Part shown: positions 45,385 to 55,948 of the stretch, piece after piece
Layout of the letters: every line of letters starts with the position of its first letter
Numbering within the stretch: the stretch's first letter is position 1
DNA from: Nonlabens antarcticus
GTDB taxonomy: Bacteria; Bacteroidota; Bacteroidia; Flavobacteriales; Flavobacteriaceae
Reading direction: 5' to 3'
NCBI RefSeq assembly: GCF_015356755.1
Contig: NZ_JADFCO010000064.1
Coordinates: 248,001-312,000, forward strand
Length of the DNA: 64,000 bases
Notes under the pieces: model-generated
Seen by the model: only the letters and a program-made list of their open reading frames with translations
What the model was told of the DNA's origin: nothing
The model's database searches: none
Program-made: the position numbers and the translations under genes

Positions 45385-45392
45385 TACCTTTG
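45385..45392 (+). promoter_or_regulatory. -7 promoter motif of the crtA-like gene
   Basis: TACCTTTG, a full TAnnTTTG match, 9 bp before the ATG at 45402. It overlaps the in-frame TTG at 45390 and so argues against that codon as the start. Confidence 0.55.
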
Positions 45393-45401
45393 AAATTAAC
45401 T

Positions 45402-46109
45402 ATGTCAGAACAGATAACCACGCTTACCTTTTATAAATACCCAACTTTCAAAGATAAGTTGTGGGCGTTTTTTATGATGCAATTGGCCCATGCTCCATTG
45501 AAAAAAGTGACCGGTTTACAGTTTTACAAATTGTTGGGTAGTGGGCAAAAGCATTTTAATCCACGACCTGATTTTTCTGTTTATGGACTGTTACAGGTTT
45601 GGGAAAATGAGAAGGCTTCTGATGCTTATTTTGATTCACATTCCTTGAACAAAAGATATCTAAAGCACAGTTCTCATAAGCTCACTTTTTTCATGAACAA
45701 TATCAAAGCACATGGATTGTGGTCTGGAAAAAACCCTTTTGAATCTAGCCATCATTTAAGCGATACAAATCCGTATATCGCCGTAATAACGCGTGCAACG
45801 ATCAAGCTATCTATGTTGAAGAAATTCTGGGATTACGTTCCTAAATCCCAAAAGGATTTAATTGACAATCCTAACCTATTGTTTACCGCAGGTGTAGGAG
45901 AACGACCAGTAACTCAAATGGCAACTTTTAGCCTTTGGGATGATGAAAAGGCATTGAAAAAATTTGCTTATCGTGGGCAAAATCACAAACATGCTGTTCA
46001 ACAGACCCAGGCTTTGCAATGGTATAAGGAAGAATTATTCACCAGATTCCAACCTTTCAAAATTTCAGGAAACTGGCCGGATTTTGAAATTCCGCAATCC
46101 TTAAAATAG
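45402..46109 (+). CDS. Spheroidene monooxygenase (CrtA)-like protein
   Basis: A 235-residue protein starting at the ATG at 45402. It has PTFKDKLWAFFMMQLAHAPL, FKLLGSGQKHFNPRPDFSVYGLLQVWENE, ITRATIKLSMLKKFW and VGERPVTQMATFSLW, which matches the CrtA family: heme-dependent 2-ketolases of acyclic carotenoids in purple bacteria. Flavobacterial homologues sit in or beside carotenoid operons, but their reaction is not established to my knowledge. It converges on crtY with a 9-bp overlap. Confidence 0.75.
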   Translation: MSEQITTLTFYKYPTFKDKLWAFFMMQLAHAPLKKVTGLQFYKLLGSGQKHFNPRPDFSVYGLLQVWENEKASDAYFDSHSLNKRYLKHSSHKLTFFMNNIKAHGLWSGKNPFESSHHLSDTNPYIAVITRATIKLSMLKKFWDYVPKSQKDLIDNPNLLFTAGVGERPVTQMATFSLWDDEKALKKFAYRGQNHKHAVQQTQALQWYKEELFTRFQPFKISGNWPDFEIPQSLK

Positions 46110-47218
46110 TTTTTTAAAGAAACCTTTTATAAAGGGCATGGAAGTTAGAGGGATCATGATTTTAATCTCTTCCCATAGCGTGGTTTCCTCATCCAGAAAA
46201 GCAAAAATTCGCGTTATCGGATTGTTGGAATATAAATTCTGAAACAATAAATGACCTCTTCCATTATGCTCGTTGAGTACTTCTAGCATGATATCATCGT
46301 AAAACTGGAATCGGCTATTTTGCATACCAGTATCAAGAGGTTTTTCTTCTAAATAGTTATTTACGAGGACTTTAGCTCTTTTTTCACTTAATTTAAAGCT
46401 ATAGCCGGTACTAGACTTAACCCAGCCTCCTGCCGTTCCTATTTTATGAACCAGTCTAGAATGATGCTGCTCAAATCTATAGGTAGTCATTGGAATAATT
46501 CCTTGTTCTTTTGCTGTGATTTCAAATTCGTTAGTTTTCAGACATTCGTTTATAAATCGTTTCAAATATTTTTCATAAACGATATCTTCCACAAGATCAG
46601 GGGAGAAATAAGTGAATTCTACAAGAGCCTCAGTTTTAGAATAGGGAAGGATGTAAATAAAACTAGTAGTTCCTGGATCCCGCAATCGATAGTCCATCAT
46701 TACAAATCGGTCGGGATCAAAGGTGTCTTTTTCTACTTTGATTTGCCATCCTAAAAAATGCTGTTTTAAGGTAATTGCCTTGGTATCTTTATAGAATGCT
46801 TTATCAATTCTACTATCTAAAACTAACTTTGCCTCAAAACTTTCTGACTCCGTTTTTATAGTAGCAAACTCATTTTCCAGAATGTTCTCTACTCTTGCAG
46901 ATATGAAGGTGAAGTTGGGATGTTGCTGTAATTTTGCTTTCGCGAAAGCAATAAAATCTTTACTTTCTAACTTTTTATAGACATAAGGTGCCAGAGGAAA
47001 ATCAAGGTCCACCTTGTTAGTTTTGAAGTTTCCCAAAGCCCATTTAGCCGATAAAAGCGAGTCCCAATTACCGACTCCTTTTTCCCAAAAACTCCAGGTT
47101 TTATCTAGACTTTCTCCTTGAAAATCGTCCAGAATAAGAATCTTTTTATTCTTCATCCCGGGATGATCGAGCATTTGTAACAGAATATGACTGCCCGCGC
47201 AGCCCATTCCTACTATCG

Positions 47219-47243
<25 letters not shown>
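46101..47243 (-). CDS. crtY: Lycopene cyclase (CrtY type)
   Basis: This 380-residue flavoprotein-like enzyme starts with the dinucleotide-binding YDIAIVGMGCAGSHILLQML. Typical CrtY segments follow: DKTWSFWEKG, MDYRLRD, FIYILPYSKTEALVEFTYFS, GIIPMTTYRF and GTAGGWVKSSTGYSF. It cyclises one or both ends of lycopene-type chains to beta rings at the membrane. It is the last gene of the six-gene crt operon and overlaps cruF by 25 bp. Palindrome copy 12 encodes AFAKA at 46935. Confidence 0.93.
46935..46950. repeat. Interspersed palindrome, copy 12 (symmetrical variant inside crtY)
   Basis: TGCTTTCGCGAAAGCA: both outer bases differ from the core yet still pair with each other, so the palindrome is intact. 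Encodes AFAKA in FIAFAKAKLQQHP. Confidence 0.85.
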
Positions 47244-49311
<2,068 letters not shown>

Positions 49312-49758
49312 TTATTTGAAATACTTAAAGGGAACGATCAACATTCCAAAATTTTCACCATCTGCTTTACCTATATGCTTGTGATGCATTTTATGTGCAC
49401 GACGCACACCTTTGGCATATGTATTACTTGCTTTACGCAACCATTTGAAGCGCTGATGAATGAAAATATCGTGAACAACAAAATAGGCAACTCCATAGGC
49501 GAAAATTCCTGCACTTATAGGTAATGCCCACCACAGGTCTAGAAAACTATGAAGTAATTTGAAGGTAATACTGACACTCGCGAAAAAAACAAAAAACCAA
49601 TCGTTTTTCTCAAACCAACTGTCATGGGTTTTGTGGTGATGATCTTCGTGAAGATTCCACAAAAAACCATGCATGATATATTTATGAATAAACCATGCAT
49701 TAAACTCCATTATGAAGAAAGTCACTATGAAAATTAGTGACCAGTACAAAACTTCCAT
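49312..49758 (-). CDS. crtZ: Beta-carotene hydroxylase (CrtZ)
   Basis: A 148-residue membrane diiron hydroxylase. It has the histidine clusters HKYIMHGFLWNLHEDHHH, HDIFIHQRF and RAHKMHHKHIGK, matching the fatty acid hydroxylase superfamily, and hydrophobic segments between. It adds 3-hydroxy groups to beta rings. Two to three bp separate it from crtB and crtD. Confidence 0.93.
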   Translation of the reverse strand: MEVLYWSLIFIVTFFIMEFNAWFIHKYIMHGFLWNLHEDHHHKTHDSWFEKNDWFFVFFASVSITFKLLHSFLDLWWALPISAGIFAYGVAYFVVHDIFIHQRFKWLRKASNTYAKGVRRAHKMHHKHIGKADGENFGMLIVPFKYFK

Positions 49759-49760
49759 AT

Positions 49761-50600
49761 CTAGATTAAATTGAGTCTATAACTTACATAACCTTTAGCT
49801 AGTAAGCCTATTTTTTCATAATTAGGAACGCGTATTCTCGTATTCCTAATTTCTGCAGATGGTGTGCGTTCTAATCGTGTCAACAATCTGCGATAATACA
49901 CATATGCTGTATAAACTCCTAATTTTGCTTCCACTGGTAAGCGTTGGATTCCCTTGAGGCCAGCATCAAAATCAGCTTTAATTTCTTCAATTAAACGAGC
50001 TTTATCATGTTCTTTTAGGTCTTGAAGATCCGTATTTGGAAAATAACTACGCTCTAAAACATCAAGGTCAGCTTTCAGATCTCTGAGAAAATTTACTTTT
50101 TGAAAAGCACTTCCTAGTCGCATAGCGTCTGCTTTTAGATCTTCATATTTTTGATGATCTCCTTTTACAAAAACCTTTAGAGACATAAGTCCTACTACGT
50201 CAGCACTACCATAAATATAATTCTTGTATTCCTCGTCTGTGAGGTAAATGCTTTTGTCCAGATCTAATCTCATGCTGTGGATAAATGCTCCGTACATGTC
50301 TGGGGTGATGTTATATTTATTTACGGTTTCCTGAAAAGAATTCAGGATAGGATTGAGGCTTATTTTATCCTGAATGGCATAAGCAAGATCCTGCTCAAAT
50401 CTATCAAGTAAAGTGCGCTTATCGTAATCATGAAACGTATCTACAATTTCATCTGCAAATCTGACAAATCCATAAATATTATGAATGTCCTGTCTTATGG
50501 ATGGTCCCAACATTTTACTGGCAAGCGAGAAAGAAGTACTGTAATTATTAGTTACAGCCTTGCTACATTGCCTAGAAACCTCGTCAAAGATACTTTTCAT
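49761..50600 (-). CDS. crtB: Phytoene synthase
   Basis: A 279-residue enzyme joining two geranylgeranyl diphosphates into phytoene. FVRFADEIVDTFHDYD and AFQKVNFLRDLKADLDVLERSYFP carry the two Asp-rich metal-binding motifs, and YIYGSADVVGLMSL is the family signature. Its ATG overlaps the crtI stop (ATGA). No GGPP synthase (crtE) is in the window. Confidence 0.95.
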   Translation of the reverse strand: MKSIFDEVSRQCSKAVTNNYSTSFSLASKMLGPSIRQDIHNIYGFVRFADEIVDTFHDYDKRTLLDRFEQDLAYAIQDKISLNPILNSFQETVNKYNITPDMYGAFIHSMRLDLDKSIYLTDEEYKNYIYGSADVVGLMSLKVFVKGDHQKYEDLKADAMRLGSAFQKVNFLRDLKADLDVLERSYFPNTDLQDLKEHDKARLIEEIKADFDAGLKGIQRLPVEAKLGVYTAYVYYRRLLTRLERTPSAEIRNTRIRVPNYEKIGLLAKGYVSYRLNLI

Positions 50601-52060
50601 GTACTCAAGTGTTTATTTATCAATTGTGCTGCTAACTTTCCAGATATTAATGATGGTGGCACGCCTGGACCTGGCACAGTTAATTGACCGGTAAAGTAAA
50701 GACTTTTTACGGTTCTACTTCTTAAATTAGGTCTAAGAAATGCCGTCTGTAATAACGTGTTTGCCATTCCATAGGCGTTTCCCTTATAACTGTTGTAAGC
50801 CTCCTTAAAATCATTTACACAGAAGGATTCCTTAAACAAGATATTATCCATAATCTTTTGGTCGGTTAATTTTTGAAACCTATCCATGATTTTTTGGAAA
50901 TATTCCTCCCTCAACTCAGGTGTATCCTCCAGTCCAGGAGCGAGTGGTATCAAGAAAAAACCATTCTCACACCCTTCTGGCGCAGTGTTATCTGTTATGG
51001 AAGTGAAGTTAGCATAAAAAAGTGGGTCTTCTGGCCATTTGGGATTTTCGTAGATTTCATTAGCATGTTTGGTAAAGTCAGTATCAAAAAATAAATTATG
51101 ATGATCAACATTCTTCAATTTACAATCAAACCCCACATAAAAAATTAAGGAGCTGGGCGCAAATGTTTTTTTACTCCAGTATTTCTCGGAATATTGTCTG
51201 TATTTAGGTTGTAAAAGAGTTTCAGAGTGATGGTAATCTGCACCAGAGAGAACCGTGTCGAATAAGTGAACTTCACCATCTAATGAAATACCGTTAGCAT
51301 GTCCATCATCAGAAACAAGAATTTCTGTCACCGGAGCATTCGTTCTTATAACAACACCCAGGTCCTCTGCTAATTTTTTCATTCCTAAAATCACTTCATA
51401 CATTCCGCCTTTAGGGTGCCATGTTCCCAGACCAAAATCTGCGTAATTCATGAAATTGTAAAAACTGGGCGTGTTTCCAGGAGTTGCTCCTAAAAATAAA
51501 ACCGGAAACTCGAGGATAGAAACTAACTTAGGATCTTTGAATTTTTTGCGAACGTCTTTTGAAACGTTTCCTATAAAAGCTCCTAACTTTTTTACAGTTT
51601 TTGGCGTTACTAGTTCTATTATAGATTCACCAGGACGATACACTAGATCTCTAATGGCAATATCATAGTTCTCACTAGATTTGTCTATAAACGCTTGTAG
51701 TTTTTCACCGCTACCAGGTTCAATTTCTTCAAAGGTTTTTTTAATGGCGTCCAGATTGTCGCCTATCTGAATTCGATCATCCTTAAAATAAACGGAATAC
51801 GCCGGATTCAACTTATCTAAGTGGTAATAATCAGAAGGTTTTTTACCAAAATCTGCGAAAAAGCGCTCAAAAATATCTGGCATCCAGTACCATGACGGAC
51901 CTATATCAAATGTAAATCCATCTTTTTCTAAACGTCGCGCCCTACCGCCCACGGTATCATTTTTCTCAAAAACAGTCACTTGGTGGCCAGATTGTGCTAG
52001 GTACGCTGCTGCTGAAAGCGACGAAAAACCAGAGCCGATTACGGCAATTTTAGTACTCAT
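50597..52060 (-). CDS. crtI: Phytoene desaturase
   Basis: A 487-residue FAD-dependent desaturase: IAVIGSGFSSLSAAAYLAQSG at the N-terminus, FDIGPSWYWMPDIFERFFADFG, and a C-terminal LYFTGQLTVPGPGVPPSLISGKLAAQL. It converts phytoene to lycopene-level polyenes. First gene of the six-gene operon crtI-crtB-crtZ-crtD-cruF-crtY; the 607 bp upstream contain no gene and should hold the operon promoter. Confidence 0.93.
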   Translation of the reverse strand: MSTKIAVIGSGFSSLSAAAYLAQSGHQVTVFEKNDTVGGRARRLEKDGFTFDIGPSWYWMPDIFERFFADFGKKPSDYYHLDKLNPAYSVYFKDDRIQIGDNLDAIKKTFEEIEPGSGEKLQAFIDKSSENYDIAIRDLVYRPGESIIELVTPKTVKKLGAFIGNVSKDVRKKFKDPKLVSILEFPVLFLGATPGNTPSFYNFMNYADFGLGTWHPKGGMYEVILGMKKLAEDLGVVIRTNAPVTEILVSDDGHANGISLDGEVHLFDTVLSGADYHHSETLLQPKYRQYSEKYWSKKTFAPSSLIFYVGFDCKLKNVDHHNLFFDTDFTKHANEIYENPKWPEDPLFYANFTSITDNTAPEGCENGFFLIPLAPGLEDTPELREEYFQKIMDRFQKLTDQKIMDNILFKESFCVNDFKEAYNSYKGNAYGMANTLLQTAFLRPNLRSRTVKSLYFTGQLTVPGPGVPPSLISGKLAAQLINKHLST

Positions 52061-52667
52061 AATTATGGAAGGTTCTTAAAATTCCTCTATCAACTAGTCA
52101 ATAGGGCGGAAAATTTTATGGTTCTATCTTAGTTCGAAGTTCTGCATTTTATTTACAATATGTTCTAAAATCTAGATCTGGTTTTTATTTTGGGTAAAAT
52201 CTAGCTTTCAAAGCACCTTTAGAATTAAGTCATTGTAATATGTCACGTTTCGCAACGATGAAGGGCATACTGTTAGATTGAACTCCAAAATTTTGGAAGA
52301 TGTTTGAAGTCCTTAGCTTGATGCTATTCATAGCTTAGGGACATGTTTTTTCTTTTCCTAGAGGACAATTTGAAATTCATATAAAGCAAACTAAAAGCAT
52401 GTATTTAGTTATAGGATAATAATAGAATGGAGAGATTTTCCAGACTTTCATCTTGTTAAAATGATAGATTTTATAAATGATACTTGACAGTTCGCTTTTT
52501 CAAGTGATTGATAAAGTATTCAAGGACGACATCCAACGTAAATTTTACGACCTTGTTTCAAACAATAGACTCCTTGTATTATTGATCCTAAATCCTGACT
52601 TAAAACACCAATTTGCACATCAAACTAACAAGTGTTAGTTTAGTAGTCCTAAAACGACTTAAAAAGA
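52061..52667. other. Divergent regulatory spacer between crt and paa operons
   Basis: A 607-bp spacer driving crtI leftward and paaE rightward. The paaE-proximal end holds a 20-bp palindrome. I cannot assign a convincing -7/-33 pair for crtI. No gene is visible. Confidence 0.5.
52622..52641 (+). promoter_or_regulatory. Palindromic operator upstream of paaE
   Basis: AAACTAACA and TGTTAGTTT are perfect inverted half-sites separated by AG, ending 26 bp before the paaE start. Size and symmetry fit a TetR-family operator such as PaaR uses in other bacteria. No regulator gene is in the window, so the protein is unknown. Confidence 0.7.
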
Positions 52668-53744
52668 GTGAATAAATTCTACGAAATACGCCTTTCTGAG
52701 GTTTACAAAGAAACTGATGACACGACCGTGCTAGCATTTGATGTGCCTGAAGAACTGCGGGAAGAATTTAAGTATCGCCAGGGTCAGTTCTTGACGTTGA
52801 GAGCTACTGTAGATGGGGAAGACCTGAGACGTAGTTATTCGTTGTGCAGCAGTCCGCTGAACAAAGAATGGAAAGTTGCGGTCAAAGAAATTTTTGAAGG
52901 TAAGTTTTCCACCTACGTGAATAGAGAATTGAAGGTAGGTGACACCTTACAAGTTGCCGCTCCCAGTGGTGATTTTGGAATTGAGTGCACTGATGGAAGT
53001 GAAGGCAAGAGATACATTGCTTTTGCTGCTGGTAGCGGTATCACACCCATGCTTAGCATCATTAAAACGCACCTTCAAAGCGAGCCAAATGCTAAATTTC
53101 AGTTATTCTATCTGAACCGTACCGCAAAATCTATTATCTTCAAAGAGGAGATTGAAGCACTGAAAAACAACTACTTAACTAGGTTTGAGGTCTTTTATTT
53201 TTTGAGTCGGGAACAACGTGATATTCCGCTGTTTAATGGTCGATTTGATCAGGAGAAACTACAGCAGTTGACACAGACTTTGATCAACGCGCCACATACC
53301 GACCACGCGTTTATTTGCGGTCCAGAAGAAATGATCTTCATGATCAGGGATGAGTTGGTTGCCGCAGGAATGAAAAAGGAAAATGTTCACTTTGAATTGT
53401 TTGTTAGCGGTTTGAGTGATGCAGACAAAGCCAGAGCAGCAGCGGCATTAGAAAAGAAAGTCGATGGAGTTGATGTGACGATACTGGATGGAGGTAAAGA
53501 GTTCCATTTTGTATTAGACAAAAATTTTGACAACGTGCTAGATGCGGCAATCGCTGCTGGTGCAGACTTGCCATTTGCTTGTAAAGGAGGCGTTTGCAGC
53601 ACTTGTAAATGCCAGCTTAAGGAAGGTAGTGTGGAGATGAAGGTCAATTATGCCTTGTCAGATGAAGAGGTTGAAAAAGGCTTTATTTTAAGCTGCGTGA
53701 GCGTTCCTACGAGTAAGAAATTAGTAGTGGATTATGATGTGTAA
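52668..53744 (+). CDS. paaE: 1,2-phenylacetyl-CoA epoxidase reductase subunit PaaE
   Basis: A 358-residue electron-transfer subunit starting with GTG, about 26 bp after the operator. It has the ferredoxin-reductase FAD domain (YRQGQFLTL, RRSYSLCSSPL), a NAD domain (FAAGSGITPMLSIIKTHL, FICGPEEMIFMI) and a C-terminal plant-type 2Fe-2S domain (CKGGVCSTCKCQLKEG). It passes NADPH electrons to the PaaA diiron centre. In this operon it precedes paaA, whereas in E. coli paaE follows paaD. Confidence 0.95.
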   Translation: MNKFYEIRLSEVYKETDDTTVLAFDVPEELREEFKYRQGQFLTLRATVDGEDLRRSYSLCSSPLNKEWKVAVKEIFEGKFSTYVNRELKVGDTLQVAAPSGDFGIECTDGSEGKRYIAFAAGSGITPMLSIIKTHLQSEPNAKFQLFYLNRTAKSIIFKEEIEALKNNYLTRFEVFYFLSREQRDIPLFNGRFDQEKLQQLTQTLINAPHTDHAFICGPEEMIFMIRDELVAAGMKKENVHFELFVSGLSDADKARAAAALEKKVDGVDVTILDGGKEFHFVLDKNFDNVLDAAIAAGADLPFACKGGVCSTCKCQLKEGSVEMKVNYALSDEEVEKGFILSCVSVPTSKKLVVDYDV

Positions 53745-53803
53745 GCATACATTATGTGCAGATAGAAATCTTTTAAATTGAAGCACGATAATAAATGTTA
53801 TCT

Positions 53804-53819
53804 CGCTTTCGCGAAAGCG
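53804..53819. repeat. Interspersed palindrome, copy 14 (paaE-paaA spacer)
   Basis: Exact core, 59 bp after paaE and just ahead of the tandem hairpin array. Confidence 0.9.
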
Positions 53820-53900
53820 GAACAATTTATGAGCATATAAACAAATAAGGAAGGATAGCCGTCCATAAATAGGATGATGAAGTAAGTTTGAATTTGACCC

Positions 53901-54026
53901 GACGCATACGATGCGTCCAAAACAACCGACGCATGCGATGCGTCCAAAACAACCGACGCATGCGATGCGTCCAAAACAACCGACGCATGCGATGCGTCCA
54001 AAACAACCGACGCATGCGATGCGTTA
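53901..54026. repeat. Five tandem 27-bp units of a GACGCAT/ATGCGTC hairpin, upstream of paaA
   Basis: Units begin at 53901, 53928, 53955, 53982 and 54009. Each is a GACGCAT-GCG-ATGCGTC hairpin plus the linker CAAAACAACC; the first unit has ACG at its centre, and the last is cut short and runs into the paaA leader 16 bp before its ATG. Spacers are identical, so this is not CRISPR. It could be a transcript-stabilising or attenuating stack, or a binding-site array. Confidence 0.9.
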
Positions 54027-54041
54027 ATAACTATAGAAACC

Positions 54042-55004
54042 ATGAGCGAAGCAGAAATCAAGAATTTAGAAGATCAATTTGATGCCAAAATTGCGCGCGA
54101 TGAGAAAATCGAGCCGAAAGACTGGATGCCAGAAAAATATCGCAAGACGCACATTCGCCAGATGTCACAGCATGCGCATTCTGAAATTGTCGGGATGTTG
54201 CCTGAAGGGAATTGGATCACACGTGCTCCATCCTTGCGTCGTAAAGTCGCATTGCTGGCTAAAGTTCAGGATGAAGCTGGACACGGGTTGTACTTATATA
54301 GTGCTTGTGAAACTTTAGGAATCACTCGCGAGCAGATGTATGAAGACCTGCATTCTGGTAAGGCAAAATATTCTTCCATTTTTAATTATCCGACCGTCAC
54401 ATGGGCAGACATGGGAGCAATTGGCTGGTTAGTTGATGGTGCTGCGATTATCAATCAGGTGCCACTTTGTAATACATCGTTCGGACCTTATGCGCGTGCG
54501 ATGGTGCGTGTTTGTAAGGAAGAAAGTTTTCACCAGCGTCAGGGTTATGAGATTATGTTGTCCTTATGTAATGGAAGTGCGGAGCAAAAAAATATGGCGC
54601 AAGACGCCTTGAATCGCTGGTGGTGGCCATCATTAATGATGTTAGGTCCTACAGATGCAGAAAGTACGCACACGGATCAATCCATGAAATGGAAGTTGAA
54701 ACGTAAAACAAACGATGAATTGCGTCAGCAGTTTATTGATCAAACCGTACCACAAGCAGATATTTTAGGCCTTACCATCCCAGATGCCGACTTGAAATGG
54801 AATGAGGAAACGGGACATTACGATTTTGGCGAGATCAATTGGGATGAGTTTTGGCAAGTTGTAAAAGGTCACGGCCCGATGAATAAATCCAGAATTGATG
54901 CCAGAAGAAACGCCTGGGAAGGTGGCGCATGGGTAAGAGAAGCAGCAACGGCTTATGCAGATAAGCAACGAGCTCGAAAAGAAGAAACTGCTCAGGCATC
55001 GTAA
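54042..55004 (+). CDS. paaA: 1,2-phenylacetyl-CoA epoxidase catalytic subunit PaaA
   Basis: A 320-residue diiron oxygenase subunit that epoxidises the aromatic ring of phenylacetyl-CoA. Ligand motifs of the ExxH kind are in [20 protein letters not shown] and [15 protein letters not shown]. Other family stretches are [37 protein letters not shown] and [16 protein letters not shown]. Hairpin repeats bracket it on both sides; the downstream set begins right at its stop codon. Confidence 0.96.
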   Translation: MSEAEIKNLEDQFDAKIARDEKIEPKDWMPEKYRKTHIRQMSQHAHSEIVGMLPEGNWITRAPSLRRKVALLAKVQDEAGHGLYLYSACETLGITREQMYEDLHSGKAKYSSIFNYPTVTWADMGAIGWLVDGAAIINQVPLCNTSFGPYARAMVRVCKEESFHQRQGYEIMLSLCNGSAEQKNMAQDALNRWWWPSLMMLGPTDAESTHTDQSMKWKLKRKTNDELRQQFIDQTVPQADILGLTIPDADLKWNEETGHYDFGEINWDEFWQVVKGHGPMNKSRIDARRNAWEGGAWVREAATAYADKQRARKEETAQAS

Positions 55005-55195
55005 GTGCAGATCGCATCCGCCCACGACATGCTAGGACGCAAGCGATGCACCTCCGAACCGGCGCATGAGATGCGCCGACAACAGTAAGGGCGGATCGCA
55101 TCCGCCCACGATATGCTAGGACGCATGCGATGCGCCGACAACGTAAGGGCGGATCGCATCAGCCCAGCATATGGTAAGACGCATGCGATGCGTCT
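55002..55195. repeat. Three-unit hairpin repeat block between paaA and paaB
   Basis: Units start at 55002, 55086 and 55144. Each contains a GGGCGGAT-nnn-ATCCGCCC type hairpin, a CACGAnATGCTAGGA linker and a GACGCATGCGATGCG hairpin. The first is longer by a 26-bp insert holding GGCGCAT-GAG-ATGCGCC. The first unit begins on the TAA of paaA. The GACGCAT hairpin is the same as in the array upstream of paaA. Confidence 0.85.
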
Positions 55196-55219
55196 CGAAA
55201 CTACAAACTACTGAAACCA

Positions 55220-55504
55220 ATGAAAAAAGAAACACCACTTTGGGAAGTATTCATCCGCTCTAAAAACGGTCTGGAACATCGCCATTGCGGCAGCCTTCAT
55301 GCGGAAGATGCAGAAATGGCAATGAATAACGCTCGTGACGTTTATACCCGTCGCAATGAAGGCGTCAGCATTTGGGTTGTAGAATCTACCAATATCACCG
55401 CCAGCAGCCCAGAGTCCAGCGGCGAACTTTTTGAACCCGCAAATGATAAGGTTTATCGTCATCCTACTTTTTATGAGTTGCCTGATGAGTTGAAACATAT
55501 GTAG
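55220..55504 (+). CDS. paaB: 1,2-phenylacetyl-CoA epoxidase subunit PaaB
   Basis: A 94-residue structural subunit: TPLWEVFIRSKNGLEHRHCGSLHAEDAEMAMNNARDVYTRRNEGVSIWVV, with the family end DKVYRHPTFYELPDELKHM. It bridges PaaAC dimers in the multicomponent oxygenase. Followed by S23 cassette B. Confidence 0.95.
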   Translation: MKKETPLWEVFIRSKNGLEHRHCGSLHAEDAEMAMNNARDVYTRRNEGVSIWVVESTNITASSPESSGELFEPANDKVYRHPTFYELPDELKHM

Positions 55505-55505
55505 G

Positions 55506-55948
55506 TTTAAAAATAAAATTAAAAGGAAAAATAAAAGCAATCTGTAATGAGCGATAAACCTTATGATGTCGAAGAAAGGCTTATAGAATTTGCTGCACAA
55601 GTTACAATTGAGTTTAATTTCCCCTTAAAGAATTATGCTTCAAAATATTATGCTGAACAACTTATAAGATCCTCGGGAAGTGCTGCTCTCAATTATGGCG
55701 AGTTTGCTGGAGCTTCTTCTGCTAAAGACAGAGCGAATAAATTGAGAATTGCTTTCAAAGAAATGAAGGAATGTCATAACAATATTCGCATTCAGCATCG
55801 AGCTAACTTATTAAAGGAAAAGCAAGCGGATTTGATTGATGAATCATTACAACTTTGTAAAATCCTTTCCACAATAATTAAAAACTTAAAATAATATTGA
55901 AATCTAACTAAGCTTATTTTTCATTTTATTTTTCATTTTATTTTTAAT
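55506..55948 (+). mobile_element. Putative S23 cassette B with inverted-repeat arms (between paaB and paaC)
   Basis: The left arm (55506-55538; TTTAAAAATAAAATTAAAAG core) and the right arm (55912-55948; its complement with a 7-base insertion) enclose the S23 gene. The right arm ends on the base before the paaC ATG. The arms are built of short ATTTT/CATTTTA-like repeats. They are low-complexity, so pairing could be partly chance. Confidence 0.5.
55547..55894 (+). CDS. S23/IVP-family four-helix-bundle protein, copy B
   Basis: A 115-residue protein with VEERLIEFAAQVTIEFNFPL, LIRSSGSAALNYGEFAGASS and AFKEMKECHNNIRI. It belongs to the same subfamily as copies C and D (shared [ED]-x-RLIxF and LIRS-x-x-x-ALNYGE), and is more distant from copies A and E. 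It is cytoplasmic and likely oligomeric. Function is unknown; it lies inside the paa operon, same strand, 46 bp after paaB. Confidence 0.88.
   Translation: MSDKPYDVEERLIEFAAQVTIEFNFPLKNYASKYYAEQLIRSSGSAALNYGEFAGASSAKDRANKLRIAFKEMKECHNNIRIQHRANLLKEKQADLIDESLQLCKILSTIIKNLK

Noticed and set aside
53798-54061. Reading frames through the tandem array on both strands, encoding repeated DASHASVVL-, MRRLFWTH- or RMRCVQNN-like units
   Set aside because: They exist only because the 27-bp unit is a multiple of three and lacks stops. There is no start context, family or composition supporting a protein.
53901-55195. CRISPR array around paaA
   Set aside because: Linkers between repeats are identical, not variable; units are short dyads, and there are no cas genes.
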